Shown: piece by piece, positions 1 to 11,230 of the stretch
Layout: every line of letters starts with the position of its first letter
How positions within the stretch are numbered: the stretch's first letter is position 1
From: Membranipora membranacea
Taxonomy: Eukaryota > Bryozoa > Gymnolaemata > Cheilostomatida > Membraniporidae
Direction: 5' to 3'
Length of the DNA stretch: 64,000 nt
Assembly (NCBI GenBank): GCA_914767715.1
Contig: OU612066.1
Span: forward strand, 10,547,001-10,611,000
The notes under the pieces: model-generated
The model's database searches: none
Told to the model about the DNA's origin: nothing
Seen by the model: only the letters and a program-made list of their open reading frames with translations
Position numbers and translations under genes: made by a program

Positions 1-2007
1 TCTATAATAGATGTTAGGTAATAATCATTAGCCATGAATTCTACATTTCCTAAAAAAACGACTGAGAACAGGGTCACAATCGCTTTGCAGCAATATCCAA
101 TAATGCATTGTGGTTTGATTCCCATCAGTATTATAATAGGATTTAGGATTTTCTTCTGATCCCCTTTAGAAATTCCAATCTAGAATTGCATTGTGGGAAT
201 CCATCCTTCACAATACAATTTTACAAGATCATCTTGTGCTTTTGGACTAGTTTATGCATCAGTTTAATTAAGCCAAGTATGTTTGAATGCCCCCCCCCCC
301 CGACTGTCTTAATAAACTTATTGAACCACCTACCCCACAACAAAGCTTGTGATAACAGGCTAGACCACCACATGCTATTTGTTACCAGCAAAAATATAAT
401 TTATATGGTTGGTATATGCCTGTATTGATATGATATCCCTAAGTGTATCAGGCTGGCTGCTCATTATTAGTTCTTATTATACATATTTTTTTAAGGTGAA
501 TACATTCTTAGAAGTCAAAAAACTAAACTGCTCTGAGTATGCAGACTTTTTAAGTGCAACTAGTGATCCCTCAGCAGCGGACTGCTCTCTATTCGGCCGC
601 AAGAATCGGGACGCCTCGAACCAAGGAGTGCTCAACTCACTAACCTAGTTGTAGATACAAATTCTATGCAGCAGGAAGGGCAGTCCAACACTCTATTGGT
701 ACCATAGTGCTTGCGTCAAATTTGACTAATATGGTTGTCACCCTTACATTATCATACGTATTACTGTAAATGTGCATCCCACTATACTTCACTCTTAAAA
801 ACTCTTATTCTGCAGTATGCTCTGATTCCCAACCATCACAAAATAACAAAGCTAGCCCTAGAAAAACGATGCTCGGTTTGATTCCAAGTGCAAATAGCTA
901 TATATGTTATCATGGCCTTCGAGATGAAATTATTTGGGATCAAATATGCGTTTTTAGCCTTTCCTAGTGGCTAGAAACGCTCTCAGAGCATCAGCGGCCG
1001 GGTTCTATCCCGGACCCTGTTGGGGGATCACAATGCCCTCAAACCCCCATGTGGATCGCTCGGGTATATCGCACCCTCGGAGCATTGCGATGACGTGCGG
1101 TATCACTGTAAATTGAAATCTCCCACTTTTGAATTTAGATTACTTGGCAAGTATGATATGCTGTTTAACTAATATTTCTATGCCATTTTTGCTTAATCGA
1201 AATATGTGATGGGTTAGACAGAATATAGAAAAAGCTGTGACCTGTGCTGCAGAAGATTGCTGCTGCTATTCTGTATCTAATTCTATAAAATCTATAAAAT
1301 TCTCTGCATCAAAGGGAGATTACTCCGAAAAACACATGCATCATTGCTTTTTCTACCACAGTGAGATGTCGTTGCGTCACAGTATTTAATGAGGACACTT
1401 TTTGATAGGATATTTACTACACAGTGTCCAGTCTTGTGTTGTGTGTTTTGTCGGACAACGAACAGGCTGCCTTCTGTTTATCTTCTAGAAGTGAAGCATG
1501 CGATTGATTAGTGTCATATATGCTAACTCAGTCATATTATTGAAACTCGGGAATTGATGAAGGATGTTCTAATAAGTATATATATATATATCCAATCATC
1601 ATCATCAGAACTCAAGGATGGAGATGAGTTATCCCTGAAACAACTCAAACCTGCAGGAGTCGAGGGCAAGTTAAGATTAGCTGGAAGTGAGGGTATTATT
1701 ACTTGTCTCAGAGGATGTACTGGTGGTGATGGTGTAGTTTTAACATTGTGGTGCTCTGAATATGTATCATTATCTATGAACCCTTTCGGTATTGATCGAG
1801 AAAGGTAATGGGTGTTGTGTGGAAGAGGAAGTGGTCTGCTTCTAAAAGAATTCTTGTGAGTACCTGTTCATTGACCTGATGGCCCCAATATTAATGTGCA
1901 CAAACTGAGGAACATGGAATCATAATTGAACTTGTCCTATGTTTATTAAACTTGAGTCATTGCAATCGCTATGTAATATCAAAATGTATGATATGCCCAA
2001 TGCTCAC
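1..2007. other. Left-edge intergenic sequence, no recognisable gene
   Basis: No protein family is recognisable here. There is a 12-C homopolymer at about 290-301 beside a short motif (acaaagcttgt, caggcta) that also flanks the C-runs near 17,440 and 33,090, so these are copies of one old repeat. A plus-strand open stretch at about 1,600-1,806 ends in AG before a GTAATG donor-like site and could be an exon of an unknown gene, but nothing identifies it. Position 1,576-1,591 is a short AT dinucleotide run. Confidence 0.5.
960..1110 (+). repeat. Possible tRNA-derived SINE fragment
   Basis: A locally GC-rich patch in AT-rich sequence contains a B-box-like element (GGTTCTATCCC, about 1,000) preceded by an A-box-like TAGTGGCTAG (about 965). 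The spacing is tRNA-like, but no cloverleaf closes. This suggests a degenerate tRNA-derived SINE. It is a weak call without a second copy in the window. Confidence 0.22.
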
Positions 2008-2154
2008 CTGTTGGGCAAAGGCCACAGAATTGAGAACATCACTTTGTTATAAAGCTCATGGTACATGCTGACTTAGCGAGCCTGGAGAAATCTACTGTGT
2101 CCTGGCATGGTGAGGTGGTTATCACCACAGCTTTTGGGCTGGTATCATCACCAC
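2008..2154 (-). pseudogene. Decayed ShKT exon (copy of astacin-gene exon 10)
   Basis: On the minus strand this matches the 144-nt exon at 57,535-57,678 of the astacin-ShKT gene and exon 3 of the small ShKT gene (36,054-36,197). Splice sites are still visible: TTGCAG acceptor before 2,154 and GTGAGC donor after 2,008. It is 147 nt, with one extra codon at the 5' end. A premature TGA falls just before the last cysteine cluster and one cysteine codon has become TTC, so it is dead. It lies next to the GPCR fragment, in the same relative arrangement as the larger duplicated units. Confidence 0.75.
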
Positions 2155-2690
2155 CTGCAAACAAGAACATCTTGTTCAGTTTACCAAATACCATCTGTTT
2201 GAGCGAAGCATCGTAAGAAGCGAAGAGCAGTTGGGTTGTCTTTCTGTCTATCTGTCTAGCTAGCTAGTTCAATAATCTTGGTTTTTTTCTTTTCCCAAAT
2301 GTTTTGAAGAAATTTCACATTTATCATAGTTGAATTGAATAACTATTCATAGAAAGATAAGTATCTGTTGCTGTGGGACTAATGTGATACCTTTACGATT
2401 ATTATACATAGGTGTATGGCGTAGGCACACCTGTGACATATTCCAAATATGAACAAGAGAAATTATAAATTATGAGCTTTTAAAAATATAAATGTTCCTG
2501 TTCATTTCATTTCATACCAGATTGATTTCTATAAAACACAAAATACTGTTACAGATGAATGTCACAAGTCCCAACAGCATTGCAAGATTTTAAAATTACC
2601 GTTTGAACCAATGTTCTGTAAACCAGACTGACTGACTAGTTCCCCTAGCGATTGGATAACTGGTTAAAACCCATCATCAAGTTTCAACTC

Positions 2691-3290
2691 CTCTTAGCAT
2701 TTGAACAAAGGCTTGAAATATGCCCTAAAGTTAGGGATCGTAAAGTAGTATGTAGGAAAACTCGTTCCGGAATTTGCAATTAACATGTGAACACTTAAGA
2801 AAGTTAACCAGGCGGAAGGTGTTTCATGTTTAAGATGACACCATATTATCACCACTGATGGAGACCAGCAGATATAATAAGGGTAAAGCTATGAATAGTA
2901 CAGCACTGAAGTTGATGCCAATCTGACCAAAGCTGCCTGCAATTGGGCCACACATGGGAATGTGTGGTTCAAATTGGATATCTAATTGATTAAAACTTAA
3001 ACTTAAAAAAACAAAATTAAGTGCGATGGGCGAAGTGTAGCACAGCATGATAATGAGGTAAACAATATGCCGAGATTTAGCATGAGTTTTAATTGCTCGA
3101 TATTTTATCGGGGAAAATATTGAAAACCATCGATTGATACACATTGCTGTCTGCACTAAAGCTGTTGATTCCGTTACTGCTACGGCAATAATCCCAGAAA
3201 TTTGGCATTGGTATTTAGCCATTGTCAGCCCTCCGTTGATAATTATTCCACAGGGGATCATGTGTATTATGAATGTCAGTAGATCCGGTC
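2691..3290 (-). pseudogene. GPCR pseudogene, 3' part
   Basis: Minus-strand remnant of the intronless class A GPCR family that is intact at 8,873-9,736. It retains the TM2-TM3 region with the extracellular cysteine. The aspartate of the DRW motif is replaced by asparagine (CINRW), and the post-TM3 basic loop is present. About 115 bp covering the end of TM5 and most of TM6 are deleted, and the frame is broken afterwards. The 5' end was displaced by the 3.1-kb insertion and continues at 6,390-6,552. Its closest relative is the pseudogene at 25,725-26,482, the equivalent locus in copy 2. Confidence 0.85.
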
Positions 3291-6200
3291 CAAGGGCTTT
3301 ATAGGGGTAGATAACGACTTCCGCTTCAATATAAACATGTATGGAAATTTTTTCATGTCATTTACATTAATCATTGGCCCCTATCCTGTCGGATGAATAT
3401 AGCTTGGATATCAACAACAAAAAAGATCAAATATTGGAGCTAAGAGACTGGTGTACGCACAGATACTATTATTTACCACATATAGGTTAACAGGTGAGTG
3501 TGGCTGGGAGGAGAGAACCATAGCCTCCCAACTTCAATATTTTAAAAATTATGAAAAAAAGTTGTAATTTGTTTGGACCCGTAAGGCAATGAACTCTGTT
3601 GTTTATAGTCTCAAAATTTTCTTTCATGCATTAGTGAGGGTTCAAAGTTATAGGTGGAAGTTGTTTGAATGTTCTTAGTGGTGTTGTTCTGTATATATAA
3701 GTGGACGGATAGTATGTTATTTCAATAGTGCAAAATTTTAAGACTAAACAAATTGAGTTCTTGGCCCGTCTCTTGAGCAGTGATTGATGCCTATATGATC
3801 AGTATCTGACTGAATATGACTTCTCCACTGGGTTGTGCACACAACAAGCCCATTTTTGCCTAGATTGGTCACTTTGAAGAGATATCTAGGTGCAATTTTG
3901 GTGAGTCCCTCCCTCCACTGTCAAACTGCCCACAAATGACAGGTTCCTTAGTGGTAAAGTGTGGTAAAACAAGTAATTTTGAGCTCTAATTGATCTCCTA
4001 GCTTGTTCAAACACACATATACCATTTGGAGGATAATTTTGTTGCATGCACTCTAGCACTTAGGTACTTAGTAAGTAAAGATGAATATGATATGATAGTT
4101 AGACTGTATTGATGGATAAATCTGATCCCCATGCAGCCCTGTACCATCTACTGTTTCTTCTAGATGCATGTGAGCTAATATTTAACTACTGAAGACTAAT
4201 TGGGTAATGTCAAGGCATCAAAGGACCTTCAATCCAAACAAAAAAACAAGTATCTCAGTAAATAAGGACATACAACTAGTCAGGGTCAACTGTTGTTGAG
4301 TGTTGATCAGTTTCATCGAATTGCACTGGCAAAAATTGATCATGATGAAATAGAAAGAGAAGTCCCAATGCAATTAGAGTACCACAGAGGGCGGTACGTA
4401 AAGCCTGATACTGGTGCCCCCTTCCAAGTTCGGTTTGCTCAGCGGTTTCCCTCCCTCCCCTACTGCCGGGGGGCTAGCCACCCTAGTACAACCGGATGAG
4501 TCTCACCACTACGCACCCATTGTTGCCACTCAGGATCGCCCCTTTCAATCAACCAAGAACTATGACCAACCAGTCTTAGACCAAGTCTTTCTCTAGAGGT
4601 AAACATGGTATCTTTTTCTGCCTTACTCCTGGTGATCACAGACAGAGCTGAGTCAGAATGCAAATGTCTGAATGCGAAGTCTTAACTGATGCTACTGTCA
4701 TTTGTTCTTGTATACAGCATTGGTTTACTGCACTGTACACTATTAATAGTCTCACATTATTCGTTTCTGTTATGCTGTACTTAAAAAGAAGTAGGAATGG
4801 GAAAAATACGGACAACGTATAGCCAGATAATACAAACAAATGACAATAAGAAAATGTGAGTATACCAAATAAAAACGTAATGCTGTTTCCGAAAACAATT
4901 CATAAGTCTCAGACATAATCATAGATTGACTCTGTAATTCCAGGTGTGGGCATATGTGACAGTTTCTTTATTGATTGAGCCTCGTTCTGTAAGGCAATCA
5001 GAAATATTCTCAATTTTTTCAGAGTTATAGTTACATTACATGCGAAAAGTACTTACAAATTAAATGAATGAGAACAGGAACTATAAACATGATAAAAAGA
5101 CGTACAAGGATGAAGAATTCAGACCATCCGCTATATAAGAATCTACAAAGTAACGAGAGTAATTATAAGTTCCTCACATGGCACATACATGATTATGAGT
5201 ATGCTTCAAACGGATCACTAGGCGCTGGTGGAGAGGATTAAAGTTGAAAATTAGTATTATAGAATTTGTCATCAAATTCACTGTAACTTGAAGTTGTGTC
5301 CTCATTGTGTAAAATAAGATAATTCTCAATTATTATAGGGTGAGTGAAACAGAGGGCTAGATCAATAGCTGAAATAGAAACAGAAGGACCACACTCACAT
5401 TTTACGATATCACCTAATGCTGTCAGGTCTTCAAGAAATACTGTTCTTGCTCCAATATGTATTCAACTGTCTTGTGTTAACTTTTTTACAAAGCCTAAAG
5501 CGTTTAGATGTTAATACGACTGGTTTACTTACTTTTTATTTTTCTAAGATTCGTTCAAACATCACATATGCCTGTGCTGCATGGTTTCCTTTAATATCTG
5601 GGAATGATAAATCAAAGATCGAGGGTATTGAGAGATGGAGCCTCACAATAATAAATACCCTGAACTGGGCAGTTACCGTCAGAGACTAGCCAAATCAAAT
5701 GTGGTTCCGATTTTAGATTCTCTACAGGTTTTAACTGGCAGGCACTTTGACAAAGTCGCCACAAACCCAAGCCATCCGTTGCAACATTTCTTAGTCAGGC
5801 GCCAACGTCACAAGGGCAAATCTGATATTTTCTATCCACCAGTATGTAGAACGGAGAGATTCAAGAACTCGTTTTTAGTTTCTGGTATGAACAGGCGCCT
5901 GTAATGTCTCAACTATATATTTTCTTTCTCATGCAGCAGGGATTTTATCGTTTTTCACCACCTGATCCAATCATTTTTAATACAACTGTTTTTTCTCCTT
6001 TTTTCAAAAGTCTAAATTTTTATTGTACGCACACATTTATATAATGCTAGGCATTCCTATGTGGCAAATTAAATCAATATCAATCAATCAATTATGAGTC
6101 TTTCAGTTTGTCTGCTTACTTATACCAGGGGAGAGAATGCAGCAACATTGTAATGGGCAATAGTTCATCTTGTTGCTAAGATTCATGTAAACACTAATGG

Positions 6201-6389
6201 CATGTACAGCTACACTGGTCCAACTGCATGTAAATATCATTGGTTGTTGGGAAGGTTTACCTGCAAACTAACTTTGGACTATTTAGTCCTACAGAAAGTA
6301 TGTGTTGAAAATCGAAAAAATCCGACTTTTATTGAATGACTCAATAACAGACTTCTCATTTCGTTGTCTTCACCTACACCATGCCCTTG
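3291..6389. mobile_element. hAT-like DNA transposon insertion (about 3.1 kb) inside a GPCR pseudogene
   Basis: The sequence interrupts a GPCR whose paralog at about 26,318 is continuous. The target TCCGGTCCA occurs on both sides (left at 3,284, right at 6,390), giving a 7-9 bp duplication. The exact boundary is ambiguous because the flanks overlap the element ends. The termini are inverted: CAAGGGC on the left and GCCCTTG on the right, with further imperfect similarity (TAGGGGTAGATAACGA against TAGGTGAAGACAACGA). This fits an hAT-type element. No transposase domain is recognisable. An unidentified 68-codon open stretch sits at 4,293-4,499 and a LINE remnant at 5.4-6.1 kb. It is probably a non-autonomous or decayed element carrying cargo. 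Confidence 0.66.
5430..6095 (+). pseudogene. 5'-truncated non-LTR (CR1/L2-like) retrotransposon 3' end
   Basis: Two overlapping plus-strand frames (about 5,417-5,686 and 5,635-5,904) read as one C-terminal reverse-transcriptase tail broken by a frameshift. Visible marks are the conserved 'ITYACAAWFPL' region, then 'HPLQHFL', then 'CRTERFKNSF', the typical end of CR1/L2-clade ORF2 proteins in marine invertebrates. The stop at 5,904 is followed by a short 3' UTR and a terminal short tandem repeat of ATCA type (about 6,069-6,092), as these elements usually have. The 5' part, with polymerase and endonuclease, is missing. It lies within the larger DNA-transposon-like insert. Confidence 0.7.
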
Positions 6390-6552
6390 TCCGGTCCAAC
6401 CAGAGCCAACATGAATAGCTGTTGCAGAGAGAGCTTTGCCATTCTTCTGAATGTTAGCGAACAAGAACATTATTTGTGATTATAGCTAAACAAATGACGG
6501 CACTGACAGTAGCCAGCTCTTTAGGAAGTAGAGAAGTGTAACTGGTTAGCAT
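6390..6552 (-). pseudogene. GPCR pseudogene, displaced 5' part
   Basis: Continuation of the GPCR remnant at 2,691-3,290. On the minus strand it begins with an ATG at 6,552 and encodes the N-terminal leader and TM1 of the family. A single-base deletion in TM1 (GTTCTGCTAAC has become GTTCGCTAAC) shifts the frame to a stop. The same deletion is present in the copy-2 partner near 26,393, so the gene was already dead before the duplication. Confidence 0.82.
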
Positions 6553-7959
6553 TGTCAAATTCTGCTGAGAGATGCTTATAATAGCAGGTCAGTAACTGTT
6601 TTATCAGAATAAACCTTTACTCCTCTTGTCACATGTGTAGCCAAGGTAGCAGACAAACATTTAGAGACAATACATTTGTCCATTATTGATACAGATCATT
6701 AAACCTCCATCAAGAGTCTCCATCGTCAAGGTGAAAGTGGACGAGAACAAATAACTGAAATGTTTCAATCCTTCCATCAAGATTTTGCCTTCTCTAAGTG
6801 TGCATTTCAATTATAAATGTTCATAAACTGATGGTATAAATAGAATAATGACCTCGGACTCTCATTGAGATTGAATGGTTGTGTTTCAGTTCTTACTAGG
6901 GAATCACCCGCTGATTGTATAATATATCAATAATACCATTACTATACCATTTTGTACATGTTCTGATGATCTAAATGTTAGCCATTTCCTCAGTACTTGG
7001 TGGAAAGTGCAACATGTCACTATCCTGGGGAGGGGAAGGTGGAGTATGAGGGAAGGGAATTGTTGCAATCATAGAATTAACGACGTTTTTTTTAATCACG
7101 TTATCACTTATTACTTCCTCAAGAATCTGGTTCGTTAAAGCTTTTAATAAGGCCAAGTTGCTCGCATTTTTTAAATGAAAAGCCACCCCAACCCCGTCCA
7201 TCCCCAAGGGAGACAATGGTTTGCTCCAACAATTGTTGAGTTTAAATTCTCCCCTTCAACTCAACATGTATTAAAAAAATATTTCTGTTGAGCGCTATAT
7301 ATGATGCATGAATTAAAAGTCCGTCAAAATTTTCTCAGCCTCGGATCTATAGCTAGCATTGATCGACTATCTACTAACAGGAGTGCGTGCGAGCTTGCAC
7401 AAATTTGTTCAAAAACCGTTGTTCAGATATGGCTAAACACGTGTAGATCATCACGATATGAACATAATGGTAGAGTGATGGTATTATTGATATATTATAC
7501 AATCAGCGAGATGATACTCTATTGAGAACTGAAACACAACCATGTTTCAATTCATTGTATTATTTTTCACCATCCTATAACATTTATGATTTAAGTGCAC
7601 ACTTGGAGAAAGAAAAATCTTAATAGAAGGATTGAAACGTTTCAGTTATTTGTTTTCTTCGCCCCTGACAATGGTGACCCTTTACGCAGGTTCAATAATC
7701 TATAGCGAGAATAGAGAAAATTGTTTCCCTGAAGTGTTTGTCTGCTGTTTTCGTTACACATTTGAAACAATGTTCTTTGTTTGAAAGCTTTACCAAGACC
7801 AATGATTGTGAAATTGAGTGGATCATTTTTCAATAACCAAAAAATGGTGAAGATATAAAATACGTAAACTGAGATCACAGTTTTATTAAACTTCATTTAT
7901 AGCAGTCAATCAAGAATCAGAATTAGATATTTTATGGTTCGCTGTGTCTTCTATTGTCA

Positions 7960-8132
7960 GTTTACAGAGTACAGCTGTCACAGAAGTTTGTACAGCTGTC
8001 TCTTGACCAATCTGTATAATCGGTGCGAACAGACATAGGCAGCGCAGTCTGGTAATTTATTTCTGCAGCTTTGTACACCTTCTGGTAACTTATCCTGGCT
8101 GGTCGGCTTAGGAGTTGTTGCCACAACACCAC
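7960..8132 (-). pseudogene. Decayed terminal exon of a small ShKT gene
   Basis: Minus-strand copy of the last exon of the ShKT gene (compare 35,355-35,530): TTTCAG acceptor, the Thr/Pro-containing linker, then the ShKT module. A 5-nt loss after the 'TYG' region shifts the frame, so the downstream cysteines no longer read in phase. The 3' flank up to about 7,620 also matches the ShKT gene's 3' flank. No upstream ShKT exons follow in the same orientation, so this is an isolated fragment. Confidence 0.72.
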
Positions 8133-8265
8133 CTGAAATTTTAATACATCATGAGACTTTTTTGGGGCAAAAAGAACCTGTATTCAAAGCCAATCCAATT
8201 GCTCTTTGCCTCTTACGATGCTCCAATTGAACATATGGTACTTGGTGTTTTGTGAAAACTAAACA

Positions 8266-8347
8266 AGGACAGGACACAGTGGATTGCTCCGGGTTTAATA
8301 GGTCCGCCTGTACCATGAGCTTTATGACAGCGAGATGTTCTCAATTC
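8266..8347 (+). pseudogene. Inverted fragment of a ShKT exon
   Basis: Plus-strand sequence matches the middle and end of astacin-gene exon 10 (57,579-57,660), for example GGATTGCTCCGGG and ATGAGCTTTATGAC. It is on the opposite strand to the ShKT fragment only about 130 bp away (7,960-8,132). The start of the exon and the donor site are absent. It runs directly into the GPCR 3' flank (TACTTGGTATAAATTATTG). Confidence 0.65.
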
Positions 8348-8872
8348 TACTTGGTATAAATTATTGATGTCTTTAGTATAATAATCGTAGGTTTTATTCT
8401 ATACAATATATTTCCACATAAAAACATTTATCTATCTGACCAGCTAGCTAGTTCAATAATCTTAAATTTTTTCTTCTCCCAAATGTTTGAGGAAATTACA
8501 CATTTATCATAGTTGAATTGAATAACTATTGCTAGAAAGATAAGTATCTGTTGCTGTGGGACTGATGTTATACCTTTACGATAACTATACATAGGTGTAT
8601 GGCGGAGGCACACCTGTGACTTATTCCGAATATCAAAAACAGACAATATAAATTATGAGCTTTTAAAAATATAAATGTTCCTGTTCATTTCATGCCACTT
8701 TGCTTTCTATAAAAACACAAAATACTGTTACAGATGAATGTCACAAGTTCCGACAGCAATGCAAGAATTTAAAATTACCGTTTGAACCAATGTTCTGTAA
8801 ACCAGACTGACTGAATATTTCCCCTAGCGATTGTATAACTGGTTGAAACCCATCATTAAGTTTCAACCCCTC

Positions 8873-9736
8873 TTAGCATTTGAACAAAGGCTTGAAATGT
8901 GCCCTAAAGTTAGGGAGCGTAAAGTAGTATATAGGAAAACTCATTCCAGAATTTGCAATTAACATTTGAATACTAAAGAAAGTTAACCAGACGGGAGGTG
9001 TTTCCTGTTTAATATGAATCCATATCACAATCGCTGACGGAAACCAGCAGATATAATAAATCATTATAGTGATCAGAATAACCCTGATAGATCTGCACAT
9101 TCGAGAGCGATTGGACCTAGCTAGTCCCATAACTTTAAACAGGATATATCCGTGAGTTGATCCTTGAATAAAAAAGGGTAAAGCTATGAATAGTACAGCA
9201 CTTAATTTGATGCCAATTTGACCACGGCTACCTGCAAATGGGCCACACAATGGAAAGTGTGGTTCAAAGTGGACATCTAATTGGTTAAAACTTATAAAAC
9301 CAAAGTTAAATGCGATGGGCGAAGTGTAACACAGCATGATTACAAGGTAAACAATATGCCGAGATTTAGCATGAGTTTTAATTGCTCGATATTTTATCGG
9401 GGAAAATATTGAAAACCATCGATCGATACACATTGATGTGTGCACTAAAGCTGTTGATTCCGTTACCGCTATGGTAGCAATCCCTAAAAGTTGGCATTGG
9501 TATTTAGCCATTGTCAGCCCTCCGTTGATAATTATTCCACAGGAGATCATGTGTATTATGGATGTCAGTAGATCCAGTCCAACCAGAGCCAACATGAATA
9601 GCTGTTGCAGAGAGAGCTTTGCCATTCTTCTGAACGTCAGCAGAACAAGAACATTATTAGTGATTATCATCACACTAATCACAGCACTAACAGCTCCCAG
9701 CTCCTTGGGAAGTAGAGATGTGTATCTGGTAAACAT
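8873..9736 (-). CDS. Intronless rhodopsin-class GPCR (287 aa), orphan
   Basis: A plasma-membrane seven-transmembrane receptor, presumably signalling through G proteins. The open frame is uninterrupted and has class A hallmarks: paired asparagines in TM1 (N27, N28), aspartate in TM2 (D55), ECL1 and ECL2 cysteines (C81, C164), DRW at 105-107 in place of DRY, CWFP at 230-233 in TM6, and a degenerate NPxxY at 262-270 (NSGMSFPIY), then a very short tail ending KPLFKC. The N-terminus is only about a dozen residues, with no signal peptide. At 287 aa it is short for the class but complete. The ligand is unknown. The copy-2 gene at 28,780-29,643 differs at about nine residues. Single-exon structure and tandem copies are typical of lineage-expanded chemoreceptor-like GPCRs, though that role is inference. 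Confidence 0.88.
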   Translation of the reverse strand: MFTRYTSLLPKELGAVSAVISVMIITNNVLVLLTFRRMAKLSLQQLFMLALVGLDLLTSIIHMISCGIIINGGLTMAKYQCQLLGIATIAVTESTALVHTSMCIDRWFSIFSPIKYRAIKTHAKSRHIVYLVIMLCYTSPIAFNFGFISFNQLDVHFEPHFPLCGPFAGSRGQIGIKLSAVLFIALPFFIQGSTHGYILFKVMGLARSNRSRMCRSIRVILITIMIYYICWFPSAIVIWIHIKQETPPVWLTFFSIQMLIANSGMSFPIYYFTLPNFRAHFKPLFKC

Positions 9737-10838
9737 TTTAAAACTCCACAGAAAGATTATTATAACAGCAGTTCAGTAAAATGAAGCTCTGTTTTATCAG
9801 CAGCAGCTTTTATTCCCGTCAATTTCCGCTAATATTCTTATAACAGCAGTTCAGTTAATTGATCTCTAGTTACCAGAAGCAGCAGCAGCAGCTTTTACTT
9901 CTGCCTTCACATGGGTAACAAAAACAGCAGACAAACACTTACAGGGAAACGCTTTTCTCTATTATTGCTGCATATTATTGAACAAGTGTCTCCGTCGTCA
10001 GGGTGAATGCTGAAGAAAACAAGTAACTTAAATGTTTCAACTCTTCCATTAAGATTTTTTCCTTCTCTGAGTGTGCATTTCAATTGTAAATGTTTTACAA
10101 ACTGGTGCTCTAAATAGAATAATGATCTCGGACTCTCATTGAGATTGAATTGTTGTGTTTCAGTTCTTATCAGAGTATCATCTCGCTGATTGTATAATAT
10201 ATCAATATTACCATCACTCTACCATTATGTTCATATTGTGATGATCTACATGCAGTTATCTTTATCCGCATTACTCGGTCGGAAATGCGACATGGTGCTA
10301 TCTATCATGGGGAAGAGGGAGGGAAGGGAATTGTTTTATTTAAAGGATGAGCAACATTTTCTGAACCACGCTATCACTAGGGCTGGAACGGGTTCACAGA
10401 ATCAGGACCGGGTCTGGTTTTCGGGTTTCGGCTATCATTCAGGATCGAGCCAAGTCAAGTTCGAGCACGCGTGAAGTAGCGCTACTGAACCTGGTTTTTG
10501 CTGAGCTCTGGTAAAACATTTAATTTAAACCCAACGAAGAACACACAAAGTTCCAGTCATGACTGCAAAATCAAAGCACCAGACTTTAAAAGCCATATGG
10601 AGATTATTCAATACCAAATCCAACTAGAAGCCGGCACACTAGAATTATGATTATTTGCAGTTAAATATATAAGGTCAAACAACTGGTGATTAATTATGAG
10701 TGCAGATGTGCTCGAACTCTGCACCTTCTCCATATATTCCCTATTGCCTGTTTTATTGCATGATGATAACTGTCAACTGACAGCAAATTACTGCTTATGG
10801 TAGCCATAGCTTGTGGGCTCGTGACATCAAAATTGATC
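9737..10838. other. GPCR 5' flank
   Basis: Upstream region of the intact GPCR, nearly identical to 29,644-30,748. It contains a short CAG/GCA repeat (about 9,882-9,900, longer in copy 2), the recurrent block with CTCGGACTCTCATTGAGATT (about 10,125-10,150) and a 94-codon open stretch (10,190-10,474) that starts on an alternative codon and has no recognisable similarity. No gene is supported. It ends at the LTR element's target site ATGT (10,839-10,842). Confidence 0.6.
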
Positions 10839-10842
10839 ATGT

Positions 10843-11230
10843 TGTCACATACACTGTATGTGACACGCCTATATTGCACTGTCATGGTTGCCATGGTCCT
10901 AATCTGATTAATTGTTATACTCTTCCGCATTTACTTCCATTTTTTGCACATTTAATTACCATCTAAATGCGGAGGTTGGCCATCAAAATAATGACGTATC
11001 ATCCCACCCGTTTCTATTTTTACCACCTATTTATACAGGTCAGTATAAAGAACAGTGGTTTTTGCTCTGAAGATTCAGTTACAACTTGGCGTTGCAATTT
11101 ATCAGTTGCCTGGGGCATTTGCCCCAGGGTGTAGTTCAGTAATAAAATCATCAAACTGCCGAAAAACTGCATTCAGTATTATAAAGAACTCTGCCAGCAG
11201 TGAACTGTCGTGATCTTTCTCGATCCGACA
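10843..11230 (+). repeat. 5' LTR of the outer element
   Basis: Starts TGTCACATAC, with a perfect 10-bp inverted repeat around a 3-nt loop at its very 5' end (10,843-10,865). A TATTTATAC TATA-like box lies at about 11,027, a second hairpin (CTGGGGCA/TGCCCCAG) at about 11,110-11,127, and an AATAAA signal at 11,141. It ends CGATCCGACA and matches the 3' LTR over its full length with about two substitutions (near 10,925 and 11,020). Confidence 0.88.

Larger units (their letters stand above)
6553..8872. other. Spacer between GPCR units with ShKT 3'-flank homology
   Basis: No intact gene. It includes sequence upstream of the first GPCR (a block at about 6,850-6,900 containing CTCGGACTCTCATTGAGATT, repeated upstream of each GPCR in the window). 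It also holds the 3' flank of a ShKT gene (about 7,620-7,960, near-identical to 27,550-27,890 and related to 18,750-19,060 and 35,040-35,350). The GPCR 3' flank follows (about 8,345-8,870). Open frames at 6,971-7,216 and 7,642-7,896 recur in copy 2, but only because the DNA is duplicated. Confidence 0.6.

Noticed and set aside
186-428. 80-codon ORF over a C-homopolymer near the left edge
   Set aside because: It reads through the 12-C run and has no similarity; the run also recurs next to non-coding repeats at about 17,440 and 33,090.
9438-9779. 113-codon plus-strand frame opposite the intact GPCR, also at 29,345-29,686
   Set aside because: It is the antisense of the GPCR's conserved N-terminal half. 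Its persistence follows from conservation of the receptor.
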